64,000 nucleotides of DNA from Taxillus chinensis. Its lineage: Eukaryota; Streptophyta; Magnoliopsida; Santalales; Loranthaceae. The notes under the pieces were generated by a model. That model was not told the DNA's origin. It worked only from the letters and a program-made list of their open reading frames with translations, and did no database searches. Both the position numbers and the translations under genes were made by a program. Position 1 is the stretch's first letter, and each line of letters starts with the position of its first letter. The stretch covers positions 54,991,579 to 55,055,578 of the forward strand of contig CM042088.1 of NCBI GenBank assembly GCA_023512835.1, read 5' to 3'. Below, piece by piece: positions 1 to 11,691 of this stretch.

Positions 1-3000
1 CCCAGATCACTCATACAAAAGCTCTTCCGTTTGAGACAGGTCTCTGCCTGAGCGGGTCACTGGTGTGTTGTGTGTTCATTTATTCACATGCGGTGTTTTG
101 AGACTACTTAGTTAAAAATTTTGAAATATGAGGAGCCTTTATTCGGCTTTGGGTTTGCAGCTCCTAGGATTTGAAAATTTGGTTAAGTTTCAGCCGTTTT
201 TCAAACTTATATAAGATAACTTGGAAATGAAGTTTCAAAATATCTGAAGCTCTACTTAGATTTTAAATGCTGACATTGCAAAGATGGAGAAAACCTCTGT
301 ACGAGTGTAAAGGCAATTCAGGAATTTGTCTATTGTCACAGGTTCGAAGAGAATATTACGAAATGGGCTCCGGTGAAACCATTCAATTACAAGTGCCTCG
401 CCATAAGAGGGTATTATCCCATTGCTACTGTTTCTCCCCAGTAAATATTATTATTTTATGTCGCAGTGCTCTGATTATCATCACTTAGGCCATTGTTAGA
501 GGTTTCCTGTTTAAACTTCACATTTTCCTGCTATTTTTACCTCTCATGACGTCATACTCTTTTATTGTAAGGTGGCAGGTAAAGATTTTATGAACAAAGG
601 AGATCGTATTTGTCTTCCTATCTCTGTCAAAGAGATCCCCTCCAGGAAACGAGAGATTTCTTGCAAGAAAGAAGAAATAAATTTCGTTCGTAGCCTTGTG
701 TTGTACAAGGTCCTAAAGTTTGTTGCTTTTAATTTATAAACGAGTCATATTACTGCTCTTCCAATTATGACACTGCTTTTTGACCTTTAGGATCCAATGA
801 TTATTGCTGTCAATAAACCTCCTGGCATGCCTGTCCAAGTGAGAATATACATTTCCATACCTTTGTTTATAAATTTTTGTTCGTGGTCGTTGGATCCTTG
901 TTACATAATTTTTTGTTGTTGTTAGGGTGGCATTGGGGTCAAAAGAAGTTTGGATGAGCTAGCTGTCACTTGTTTGAAAGATGACTTTTTGGATTTAGAA
1001 TCCCCGCGACTGGTAAGTTGTTTCTGCATATCAGCAGCAGATTATCCATTAAGGAGAGGTTTCTTTATGCTTGTTTGATGGAAATGCAATGTTGCCATAT
1101 AATCTTTTGTTACTGCACATGCACTTGTTTGATTCCTTCAGCTGGCATTATCACATCAGCATTTGCCTTTTGTTTTGTTTTTGTTTTTTCTAAATTCAGC
1201 CCTTGAGTTCATCCAGTTTTCAGATTGAACTAGTTACATTGTCATCCAATTTTCAATTTCACAAGACGTTTACAAGTTGTTTTAGTAAGAGATTTGTTGT
1301 GATGTTGTCTAACTGTGGATGAGATTTGCATTCATTAGGTGCACAGGCTTGATAGAGATAGTAGTGGTATTTTGGTAATGGCGACTACGCAGGAGAGTGC
1401 TACACTCCTACATTCCATATTTCGTGAAAAGACTCGTGGAGCATTAGAACATGTATGCAAATCTTTATTGTTTGTTCTGGGTTTATTTTATCATTTGTTT
1501 TCATGAAGCAATTCATTTTAATGTCAAAAATGTGATGTTCTCATTTTTGGTGTAGTTATTATATTTATAAGCCTTAGCAGGATAATTTTCTTTTGAAGGA
1601 CTCTCAAACTGGAAGAAAAATTTTACAAAGAAGGTATTGGGCACTTGTTTTTGGGTCTCCATATCGGTCAAGTGGTTTAATTTCAGCGCCACTGGGAAAG
1701 GTTTGATCAATTACATGCTTTTTTACTTCTAATCTGTGTACTTTATATGTGAAAATCTTCACTTTTCTCTAGTTGGAGTTGATCCTTTCTGGTGCCATCA
1801 GACATACTAGTTTGCATGTGCTGATATGCATCTAGTTGGTGTGTATAGGGAGAGGTTCATTCGCAAGTTGTGATTTCACCTATAAATGGAACAACTTTTC
1901 ACAAAGGTTGTCTGTTTTTGGAAGCTAAAGTGATCCCTATGTTTTTATATGACAAAGTATCGGGTCTTTGATAGATTCCTGATTAGGTTATTTTGTAATC
2001 AACTTAAGGAGGTTCTTTTTGGATATGACACATTTTAACATTAAGTGTATGCTTTTTAATTTTGAATCCACGAGTACCTAAAATTTACAATATTGAAAAT
2101 TCCAGATTATCTAGCTTGCATAAATTTGTTGGCGTCTGTTTTGTTTTGCCTGTTTCATCTAATATAAAATAAATTTTGATGACATCACTAACCTGTTTTT
2201 TCTTATTTTTAGTTTGGTCTTTAAAGTTTATTTTTATTGCTGATTTCAAGGTCATGCTTTTAATAATTACTTTGTAATTAACAAATTGTAAGGTGTGTTT
2301 GGTGGACCATTGGTAGTGTATGGTGATTTGTGGTTGGCCAAAATTTCTGGTGGTGAATGGTGATTGCTGGTTGGCCAATTGTCTAATGCTGCCATCCACC
2401 CATCCATTTAGCTTCAGCTAATAATGTGATTGGGCCAAATTTCCTATTGCAAAAGTGGCTTCATATTATCCTTCTATTATTATGGGCGGTACTTGGCCTT
2501 TTTGGTGGGGAAAACCAATAACTAACAAATAGTAGGATGTTTGAGTGGACCATTGGTGGTGAGTGGTGATTGCTGGTTGGCCAACGAGTCTAATTCTGCT
2601 ATCCATCCACCATCTAGTTTGAGCTAATAATGTGTTGGTCTAAATTCCTTACTATGCAAAAGTGACCTCATATTATCCTTCTGCAATTGTGGGCTACATT
2701 TGGCCTTTTTGGTGAAAAAACCAGGACTTTTCTTTCCAATTTACAACCTCACCCAATAACTATTACTGTACAAAAACTCAATTAGTAAGATGGACACCAG
2801 ACCAAGTGTAAGAAGCTAAGTGAGTGTTTGAGTGAACTTACAAACAATTTATTTGGGTTGAAAAATCCTACAATTTTTTTTCCATTTATCTGCGATCTAG
2901 GCATAGCTGGCAACCCCATCTATAATTCTTTTCATTGTCTCTTGTGAGAAATAGGAAAGACCCACAAACAAAGGAATTGTTCATTATGAATTTTCATAAA

Positions 3001-6000
3001 AACAGACCAAAAAAAGCCTTGGAAATCTTTTGAAAAAGCAGAAGGAATTTGAGTATCCTTGAGCATGCAGGGCTCTAAACCCAAATATGTGAGCACTTGG
3101 TTAATGAAAGCTTCAGGGAGGCCTAAAGGATAAGCTACATAAGTGATATCTAAATTTATTTACATTTGTTTATAAATAGTTTAGTTGTACTTACAAATTT
3201 ACAAATAGTTTATAGATTGAGGTCCCTTTCCTTCTTTATAGATCAAAACAAGATGCCTTCAAACACTCTGGTGACTGGACATACTATTTTCTATAATATT
3301 ACTGTTAGAGACATGATTTTATTGTTATATTCGATATGATAGATTCACTAAAAATATGATTGGATTTGTTATTGTTAGGTGTTTGTGTTGAGATTGATAT
3401 TGCTGTGTATGACAAACTAAATTCTATGTTACAAGGGTGCCCTCTATCATCATCATTCTCCTCTATAAGAGAGGTAGTCTGAAATAAAATAGCAGTTTTG
3501 TTATTGTGATTTTCTCTCTTTGACATTTACGACATGAGCCCAAATTTTATTATTACCAATAATTCATGTAATCTAATTTTCACAAGACCAGGACTTGGGA
3601 ACAAATTCATCTTTGTTTTTTCGATAAATTTAAACTGAAAGAATAGTGCTTCATCTAGTTTAACAAGACTTTGCATTGTCAAAATCAATTAGAGGTACCA
3701 ACAGTGTACTCAAATGATCAATTTGTAGTATCATTAAAGTATTTATTCTTCAGGTTGTGATGGACAGCGGAAAATCTGAACGCATCACAGTGATTGGCAG
3801 TCGCCAGGATGTTCCATCTCAACATGCAATAACAGAGTACCGAGTGATTTCTTCATATTATGGTTAGCCCTTGGTCATTGTAACGATATTATAGTTCAGA
3901 TATGCAACCATCAATGAAAAGATATGCAATTCTAGTTATTCCTGCATTAGACACAATACTCCACACTTATCCTTCTTGCTTTGTTTAAGATCTGCTCCAG
4001 GCGTATACATTTTCTATGGCTGTGTTTCAGATTGGACAGTAGTTGCACCAGGCTAGATCTAAGAGCTGTGGTTGGCTCTATAGATTGCCCTCAAAAACAG
4101 AGTATTAAGTCATTTCTTTATATCATGTAGCACTTGGTGACGATTGTTGGAATACACGGATTTGAGTTGATCAAATTGAAATTGAGAAAATAGGAGGATT
4201 TTTAGACTTTCTTGATAAGCCTTATGGTGGATGTTATCTAACTCTCTTAGGTAACTCTGACTCTTTCAGTTTACATTTCTCAAGCAATTGCTTTGGAAGC
4301 TCATGGATCATTGATTCTAGGGCTACCAATTATATGACCTATTCTTTCTCACCGTTTAAGACATATACTCCTTGTACTAGTAATAAAATCATAGTGGCAA
4401 ATGGATCAATTGCCATTATCATTGGGATTGGAGATATTTCAATCTCATTTAGTATTATTCTTAAATTGTTCTTTATGTTCCAAAATTATCAGTTAATCTT
4501 GTCTCAATCTATAAACCCACCAAAGATTTACAATGTCATGTGGTTGTTCAGCCATCTTGCTATATTTTATCTCAAAGAGGAAGATCAGAGTTGCTAAGGA
4601 TAGGAATGAACTATATTTTCTTAAAACACCACTTGTCTCTAAGGAAGTCGTAAGCAGTCTACCCATGTCTCTTCTTGCTAGTTGCTACGTGTAATAAAGA
4701 AGTCATTTGGCTCCATTTTTTTTGTTTTGGTCTATCGATCCTTTTAAATCTAGTAGTTTTATATCCTTTGTTATTACCTTCATCCATATTATTTTTTGGT
4801 CTCTTCAATTTGTTACCTTCTCCATCATACTAGTAGGTGCATCCATTGACACATCTTAGATGGTCGAATCAATATAAGCACTTTTCTTTCAATGTATCTT
4901 CAATCAGAGCTACCCAATGACATTACATATATTCTCAATTATGATATTATCCATCTTAATATCATATCCTTTGTTATCACTTTCATCTACATCATTTTTA
5001 GTCTCAATTTGTTACCTTCTCCACCTTACTAGCAGTGTATTCATTGGCGCATCCTAAATGGTCAAACTAAAATAAACAATTCTCTTTCAACGTATATTCA
5101 ATTAGGTTTATCCAACAACACTACAAATATCTTCAATTATAATATTCTCTATCTTAGTCTTATTACATATTCATTTTGTAAGCCTAATATTCTATTTCAT
5201 ATAGTAAAGAAAGTTTAACAACTGTCCAATAAAACTTTTCTTTAAACTCAGTACCATATTCTGGTTATATAAAACTTCTGTTGCACTTCTCCACTTAAGC
5301 CATTCTGGTTCGTTAATATAGTGGGAAATTTTTTGACTCCCAATTAAGATGAGAAAAATGTTGACTTCCAATCAAGATGACTGTGGATATCTTATTTTTT
5401 GGGTTGTTGAACCTGTTTTTCTCTTTCATTTTTCCAATAATTATGTAACTTGTTACTCTAATGTCCTAATCAGGGTTTCGTTTTTTTATTGAGAGGCTTT
5501 CCTGTTGACTTCTAAACTGCAGTTTTCTCTGCCATTTGATACAAAATGATGTGCCATTTTTTAAATGATTTGAGAAAAAAATTATATTTTGAGAGGAAAC
5601 AGAATAAGTGTTTATTTATGAATTCTGTGGTGCAGCTGTTTTCTTGCAATTATGAACTTAGTGGCCTACTTTACAGGTTACACATGGTTGGAGCTGTCTC
5701 CTCTCACTGGCAGAAAGCACCAGGTATGGATTATGACATTATGCTATTTCCAGCGGGCATCTTTGTGGTGATTTTCATGCTCTATGCCCAAATATGTTTT
5801 TGTGATTTGGTACAAAGATTTCATGTTGATGCAGCTTCGCGTTCACTGTGCTGAGGTGTTAGGAACCCCAATTGTTGGAGACTACAAATATGGGCGTGTA
5901 GCTCATAAGAACTGGAAGGAATTTCCTTCAGATGATCTTCAAAAGCACATGTCTAGGACATCTCCCATAAGAAAGTTATATCCATTTGGCCTTGATTTAG

Positions 6001-6194
6001 ACAATGGAAGTATCGCGGAGAAGCAGCCACATCTGCATCTCCATTGTAAGCACATGGTTTTACCAAATGTGTCTTTAGCTCTGCGGAACCTACAATTATC
6101 TTCAGATTGTGATATGTCGGACCTGGAAGACATCAAGTTGGTTGCTCCATTGCCTTTACATATGCAAAAAAGTTGGGAAATTTTGAATTCATGA
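1..6194 (+). CDS. RluA-type RNA pseudouridine synthase, plant organellar type (5' partial, 10 exons visible)
   Basis: Isomerises uridine to pseudouridine in RNA; the closest plant relatives I recognise are the mitochondrial RNA pseudouridine synthases (RPS3/RPS4 type). Exons read by eye: <1..39, 342..410, 572..709, 791..838, 926..1012, 1339..1452, 1581 (or 1599)..1700, 3754..3862, 5677..5723, 5835..6194, all joined in frame with GT-AG introns, giving about 376 visible residues. The first exons encode a basic S4-like stretch ([14 protein letters not shown]). Exon 4 follows INKPPG-like [11 protein letters not shown]. Exon 6 holds the catalytic motif [14 protein letters not shown], whose second D is the expected nucleophile. 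Then come [25 protein letters not shown] and [20 protein letters not shown], the family's C-terminal core. The stop is at 6192..6194. The start and any transit peptide lie upstream of the window. The exon 7 acceptor is uncertain because two in-frame AGs exist. The domain reading is solid; the organelle is inferred from family knowledge. Confidence 0.87.
2289..2732. repeat. Tandem duplication (about 230 bp x 2) in intron of the pseudouridine synthase gene
   Basis: Within the 2-kb intron 1701..3753, the stretch 2289..2519 recurs at 2525..2732. Shared landmarks in order: GGACCATTGGT, GGTGATTGCTGGTTGGCCAA, TCTAAT.CTGC.ATCCA, GAGCTAATAATGTG, CATATTATCCTTCT and TTGGCCTTTTTGGTG. The copies differ by many substitutions and small indels, so the duplication is old. 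No coding potential is seen. Origin is unknown; it could be a non-autonomous transposon pair. Confidence 0.75.
4302..4660 (+). pseudogene. Ty1/copia pol relic (protease to pre-integrase) in intron
   Basis: Inside intron 3863..5676 the plus strand encodes [13 protein letters not shown] followed by [19 protein letters not shown] and an I.GIGDIS segment. This is the copia protease region, in which the usual active-site DSGATDHMT is degraded (G to R, H to Y). The reading continues after a frameshift into [11 protein letters not shown] / [11 protein letters not shown] and [12 protein letters not shown], the pre-integrase zone. No LTR, RT or integrase is seen nearby. It is a short dead fragment that would be spliced out with the intron. 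Confidence 0.7.
4752..5180 (-). repeat. Duplicated fragment resembling antisense RTE-type LINE reverse transcriptase tail
   Basis: Two degenerate copies lie head to tail, about 4752..4962 and 4966..5180. They share ATATCCTTTGTTAT, TTTGTTACCTTCTCCA.C.TACTAG, TGGTC.AA, TTTCAA.GTAT.TTCAAT and CTATCTTA-like blocks. The arrangement (a gene-name-like tract, TCTTTCA..TATCTTCAAT..G..ACCC, ATATTCTCAATTATGATATT, ATCCATCTTA) resembles the reverse complement of the 3' end of plant RTE non-LTR retrotransposons as I remember it. The duplication is seen directly; the RTE assignment is tentative. Confidence 0.45.
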
Positions 6195-6669
6195 GATGGT
6201 GCTGGAATTTCTATCCCCCATGTTCCGTCTAATAGGAATTTACTTATCCTGTCGAACATGTTTTTGTAGCAGATTGCTTCCCCTTCAATGTGTGTGCTAC
6301 TGCTGCTAGGATAAGTGCTGCTTGGTAAAGTAGATGATGCCTAAGGGAGTGAAATTATTTTGCTCTGTTTTCTTTAGAAGTATTAATTATAAAATGAAGA
6401 ATATGTTAAGTATTGCTGGGTTGCTGTCTCAGTGGGTAGCCATGATGGCATGGTAACATATTGGATTAATGCGGAGAAAATATATAAATTTTTAATAGTA
6501 TTTTAGTATTATTATATTACCAGGGTTGTTTAGGTTGTAAATATCATTTCCCCACAAGTGAAAATGATTTACTAGCAGTTTGATATATATTGGATTTCTA
6601 AGTTTGTAATTGTTATTACAATAGTTGACTACTCAACATAATAAAACATAAACTAGCTAGTTAGATATT
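6195..6669 (+). other. 3' UTR and downstream flank of the pseudouridine synthase gene
   Basis: AT-rich sequence after the stop codon with no ORF of interest. The 3' UTR probably covers the first 150-250 bases; several AATAAA-like variants occur (for example near 6390 and 6640) but the poly(A) site cannot be fixed. The gypsy element LTR begins at 6670. Confidence 0.5.
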
Positions 6670-7056
6670 TGTCATGGAGTGAGTCTTATGATGAGCTAAC
6701 TCGTGTGATACTTAGTCGCTTAGCGGAAATTTTGCGAAACTAAGTAAGCCGTTTAAGTTTGAGTGAATGTTTAGAGTTGTTCGGAACAACGGAAAACGAT
6801 TTATGGAAGTTGTAGAGAATGCCTGAAAGTGAAAAAATCTTATATTAGCACAAATGTCAAGTACAAGTTTTAACACTAGAATCTTGCTTTACATATAAGA
6901 TTTAGAATATTTTTATAACAGGCACTAAGAGACATCAAGTTAGTGCGAGAGTACAAATGACTTATACAAGTGCTAACTATTTTTATGAGCTATACAATCA
7001 TTACAAATGACTTAAATATGTTACAAAAATGTGCTGTGAGGCTCTGGATCGTGACA
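6670..7056 (-). repeat. 3' LTR of the 6670..15176 chromovirus
   Basis: 387-bp repeat matching 14791..15176 along its whole length, with TGTCA..TGACA ends. It sits at the 3' end of the minus-strand element, next to the chromodomain end. Confidence 0.92.
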
Positions 7057-7059
7057 TCC

Positions 7060-8679
7060 TCCCCCACTTAAGCTCGTGGCGTCCCCGTCACATCTGTGTC
7101 CTTGTAGCGCTTGATGTGGTTCGTGAACTGCCACAACAAATCTTTGCGCTCCCAACTGTTTTCTTGATTCGGTAGACCCTTTCACTTGATCAAGTACTCT
7201 GAGTAGTTTGGAACTCATCGTCTTCGTATCACCCGATCGGCAAGAATCTGCTCCACTTCCTTGTTGAACGCGGTGACGATGGCAGTTGGTGCTCGACTTG
7301 ATTCTTCGCGACTTGGATCTTCTGCGTCTTCATGGAATGGCTTCAACATGCTGGCGTGGAAGACATTGTGGATCTTCAGTCTTGGAGGCAATTGGACTTG
7401 GTAAGCTGTCTTCCCTATCCGTTTGATGATCGGAAAGGGGCCTTCGTACCTTCGGACCAAGCCCTTATGTACTTGGCGGAGAGACTTGAACTGATTCGGT
7501 AATAGCTTCACCATCACTTTGTCTCCCACCGCAAACTCCTTCGGATGTCGTTTGGCGTCAGCCTATTTCTTCATCTGCTTGGCGGCCTGTTAAGACACGT
7601 TCTTGTGATGTCTGATTCTTCTTGCCACTCCTTCGCGACTTTGTAAGCGGAGGGGTTGTTGCTTGTGTAAGGCGACACAACAGCACTCAGAGTAAGTGGT
7701 TGTTGCCCCGTAGCAATTTCGAATGGACTTTTCCCTGTCGCTTCACTCTGTTGGAGGTTATACGAAAACTGAGCAACATCGAGCAACTTTGCCAGTCTCG
7801 TTGATGGGCACTAACGTAGTGCCGCAAATATTGTTCCAGAAGAGCATTGACGCGCTCCGTCTGGCCATCAGTTTGGGGATGAAAACTTGTCGAGAAGTTC
7901 AATTTCGTCCCCAACAGCTTGAACAGCTCGTGCCAAAATTTTCCAGTGAAGCGGGGGTCTCGGTCACTTATGATGCTTTGCGGAATTCCCCATAACTTCA
8001 CTATATTCTTAAAAATAAGTGAGCTGCTTCATTGACTTGACAATCAGGTGATGTTGGAATGAACGTTGCATACTTACTGAATTGATCCACCACCACCATG
8101 ATGCTCCTAAATCCGTCGGACTTGGGTAGGGCCACTATGAAATCCATCGAGACACTTTCCCACCGTCGTTTAGGAATTGGCAAGGGTTCTAGAAGTCCCG
8201 CAAGTTGCTACTGCTCTATCTTGTCTTGTTGGCAAACGAGACAAGTTTTTACATATGCCTCGACATCATCTCGTCATTTGCGGCCAATAATAGTGTCGAT
8301 TGATGAGGGCAAGTGTACGTGCCATGCCTGGGTGACCGGCCCATAATGCATCATGACACTCCTTCATGATATCTTTCCGTAAATTCCCCCATCTCAGAAC
8401 GAAGACTCGTTGGCCAACTGTCATTAATACGCCGTCTTTGACTCAAAATCGATGAGTCTTTCCTTCGATAGCCAACTTAAGCAAGTTGTTGGCTACATGA
8501 TCATGTGTCATCCTTTCCTTGTTCGATCAAGGAAGTTGCTCCTTGCGGTGCTGGTGGAAGACAAGGCCCCTAACTCCGCCTTTCGGCTTAGTGCATTGGC
8601 CACGACGTTTGCTTTGCCCGGCTTATATTGCAGCTTATAATCGAATTGGCCAGGAAGTCTTGCCACTAAGCTTGCTTGG
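7060..8679 (-). pseudogene. Chromovirus pol, 3' part: RNase H end, integrase, chromodomain
   Basis: Continues the gypsy pol after the LINE insertion. Minus-strand reading gives the RNase H tail LQYKPGKANVVANALSRK near 8600. Next is integrase with [18 protein letters not shown] and [14 protein letters not shown] (first D), IISDRDPRFTGKFW (second D) and FHPQTDGQTERVNALLEQYL (catalytic E). Then come the GKSPFEIATGQQP region and the GPFPIIKRIGKTAYQVQLP..HNVFHASMLKPF module. The C-terminal chromodomain spans roughly 7060..7245: an EQILADRVIRRR start, then a frameshift, then VPNYSEYLIK, a stop where Trp is expected (TGA for TGG), and KGLPNQENSWERKDLLWQF. Several frame changes break the reading at 7530..8000 and 8180..8500. 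Not functional. Confidence 0.88.
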
Positions 8680-11600
8680 TTTAGTTTTCCTAAACTGGAG
8701 CATAGGTAGGCAAGGGGCAAACCAGTAGGCATCAAGAGCAAGCTCCCTTCACCTGGCACTTACAGCCAAGGCTGCGTGCCCACGGAGGTGCAAACACCAT
8801 CGTAGCTGGGTACCGATAGGTGCAAGGAGCACCCATACTCCGAGGAATTCTCCCAGTGAAAAGCCTAGTTTTGGGGGTGAAAGGCTCAGTGCCTTATTGG
8901 GGTGCCGAAAACTAGGCCTCGCCGGAATCTGCAAGGGATGGAGCCGGCGTCCACTAACACTAGCGAGGCTCCAGAGGCGTGTCCCTTGTGAGGATAGGCC
9001 CTACCTGGACAGGCATCGACTCGTTGGTGAGATTCGTCCCGTCTGACCCAAGAGCCCAGGAGGCGGTATACGCAACCTGAAGCATCGCCGTGGTCTGCAG
9101 AAGAAGGGCACCCACCGTAGCAAAGTTGGGTGGGGCCCGACTCCTAAGACTTCCTACTCTGGATCCACACCCCCCATCTCCACCTAAGAGAGAGGCGAGG
9201 AGTTGTTCACGATAATGGGGCACCAACGCGACCGTGTGGGAGGGCCCACGGGTCTAGGGTGAGACTTGGGCAAGAGCGGGTCGGAGAGCTAATAGGGGCG
9301 GGGTCGGGCAGTCGAGAAGAAAGTGATACAAGTCGGCATTAGGGGCAGGACAAAAAGGGTAGCCGCGCCACCTCGGGGAGCGGTAGAAGCCCAACCGGAC
9401 CGCCCGATCGGGTAGGATGCACGCACCAACATGGGTGCAGACCAATTGAAATGCCTCCCTACTTGAGATCGAACCATCAAGCCAAGAACGTCGGAGGGCC
9501 CGATGACCGCGCGCAAGATAGAACTTGGTATAGAACGAAAGTGACAGAGTAGAGTGGCGTGCATCCCATTGTAACCAGGCGGCCGAGCGAACAAGATAGG
9601 CCTTCCGTGCGGTAGTAGCAGATGGGGCGTGTTTACGCAACTAGAAGCGCGATCGAACAACCCAAGTCCAGATGCGGCCAACTTGATTGGGCGGAGCATG
9701 GGACAAGAGATCAGCGATCCATGTCTTATACTGGGCGTATTTGAAGAAGGCTCGGGCACGTTGACCCACACAGAAGGTTGGAAGTGGGCAAATATTCAGT
9801 TCCCGGTGGAGCACACTGGCGCCCACGTGGGGCGACTGCCCCCGAACACCAACAATCCATTTCATCCCTTCGAGAAGGATACGTTCGAGTAGGGGCAAAG
9901 AGCTTGACATCATGCATGCCCATCAGCTCCGCGCCAAAGGTCAAGACCGGGGACACCAACGCTTTGAGGGCTAATATGCGAGGCCAAACGCGCACCCGAA
10001 GGCAGGCAAGAAAATGCCACAAACCGTAGAGTGCTTTGTGCCCCGCAAGCGCGCGGTCAGCAACAATGGGGCGGATTGATAGGTCACAAGTGACAAGGAC
10101 CCCGAGATACCGATAAGATATGGAGATGCCAACAGACTCCTACCCCAACCGAAGGTCTGCACCCGCTAGGAGAGCGTGGGCGATGGGATCACCAAGCAGA
10201 GTCATACATTTGCACTTGTCGATCCCGACTGCCATACCCCAAGAAGAGGCCCAAGCATGCACCCTGCTCAGTTGCGTCGTTAGGTCTGCCACCGAGTCTG
10301 TGAGAAGGACTAGGTCATCGGCAAAAAGTAAGTCGGGGATACGTTCAGGGAGACCCTGGACAATTACCCCACATCGCGCCTCCATTGCCGCCAACACGTC
10401 ATTAATGAAAATGTTGAAGAGCAAAGGAGAGGTGGGGCAACCCTGGCGCACACCCTGACGAACCCTGATCGTATCAGAAGTCAGGTTACTCAGTTTAACT
10501 TGGACCGACGAGCTGGCATAAAGAGCTCGAAAGAAACCAAGAGCGCAGCCACCAATCCCCGCGGCCCGAATCTTGGCAAGGAGGGCACCATGGGGCACCA
10601 TATCGTAGGCTTTATGGAAGTCAATGAATGCCACATAGGTGGGCCGACCAAGCATGGATTTGCGACGGAGGGTGATCTCATGGAGCGCCGAGACATGACC
10701 AAGACATTCCTCTCCCTTGCGAAAGCCATATTGGCCCTTGCTAAAAAAGCCCTGGAGCTCGAGAGCAACAGAGTAGCGATGGGCCACCACCGCCGTTAAG
10801 ACTTTGAGTGGAACATTGATGAGAGAAATGCCGCGGTGATTCCCCGGGTCCGTGAGATCGCCCTTTTTGGGGACGGAGACAAGAGTAGCCGTGTTTAAAG
10901 AGTCAGGAACAACGGAACACTGCCAAAGCATGTTAAACAGTGAGGTGAGCGCCTGCACCATGGAACCTTGGCCGAGTTTACGGCAACAGCGGACCCCATG
11001 ACCACGCCGATGAGAGTTGGTACCACCCAACATACACTTGAGGAAGCCCGGGGGCAGGCCATCTGGTCCGGCCGCATTGTGAAGGCGGAGTCTCCGGACC
11101 ACCGCCTTTATCTCCTTCCAGGAGATAGCGGAATCTAGGCCCACGATGGCCGGTCAGCCAGGAGAAAGGAGGACAGCATAATGGGCCTCAGTGTATTCAT
11201 CGGGAGTGTCTAAAAGAGCCCGGTAGTGTGAGGTCCAGCGACCAAGGATAACGGCGGGCTCAACGAGCAACATACCATCACTGTCGCGCAGGGGCTGGAT
11301 GGATCGAGGGCCCAACTTACCAACACTAGCGAACTCTTGTAGCTAGCGCCAAAACTGGCAGGGTTCGCAACGATCGAGGAAACTACGACCACGTTCAACT
11401 TGTCGGTGGAAACAGGTTCGCTCTGCAAGCTGCAAAGCTTGCTTTGCATCAGCCTTCGCCCGCACCCAACGTCGGATAGCCCGTAGGCCTGCCGGAGAAA
11501 CGGGGGAGAGACGTTGAACTTTAGAGAAGCAACGATGCCGCCGTGCGATCAAATGTCGGAGGTATGGAGATGCCGCCGTGCGATCGGCGTGAGGTCCCCT

Positions 11601-11680
11601 GCAATTTGCTGAGTCGTGACCCCCAACTGAGTCACCAGGGAAACGAGGTCAGACAGCGGGTCTTCCGCCAGGGCAGCTAG
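8680..11680 (-). mobile_element. 5'-truncated non-LTR retrotransposon (LINE) inserted in chromovirus RNase H
   Basis: A 3001-bp GC-rich block on the minus strand, flanked by an exact 11-bp direct repeat AGCTTGCTTGG at 8669..8679 and 11681..11691. Removing the block and one copy joins gypsy codons into SQKKLSPKQASLVARLPGQ, an uninterrupted RNase H reading, so the edges are firm. The 3' end is on the left, on the minus strand ...GGAAAACTAAA, with no long poly(A). It encodes RT and a C-terminal cysteine/histidine region but no endonuclease domain, consistent with 5' truncation or loss. Base composition is clearly richer in G+C than the surrounding plant DNA. Confidence 0.88.
9254..11144 (-). pseudogene. 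LINE reverse transcriptase with C-terminal zinc-knuckle-like region
   Basis: The main open stretch (about 10140..11144) carries non-LTR RT landmarks in order: WKEIKAVVRRLRLHNAAGPDG, LVSVPKKGDLTDPGNHRGIS, GQYGFRKGEECLGHVSALHE, YVAFIDFHKAYDMVPHGAL, RQGCPTSPLLFNIFINDVL and the catalytic box LLFADDLVLLTDS. After a frameshift near 10140 the thumb continues with SYRYLGVLVTCDLSI and LALKALVSPVLTFGAEL. A further shift leads to a C-terminal YPFCPAPNADLYHFLLDCP (CxxC..H..C) near 9300. FADDL with the GEECLGH context differs from the FADDT boxes of usual plant L1 elements; I could not place the clade. Stops and frameshifts make it dead. Confidence 0.85.
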
Positions 11681-11691
11681 AGCTTGCTTGG

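Noticed and set aside
5546..5854. 102-codon ORF overlapping exons 9 and 10 of the pseudouridine synthase gene
   Set aside because: It reads the exon sequence at 5677 in the wrong frame. The [16 protein letters not shown] frame with proper splice sites explains the region.
10120..10458. 112-codon plus-strand ORF inside the LINE
   Set aside because: Shadow of the minus-strand RT in GC-rich sequence with no family resemblance.
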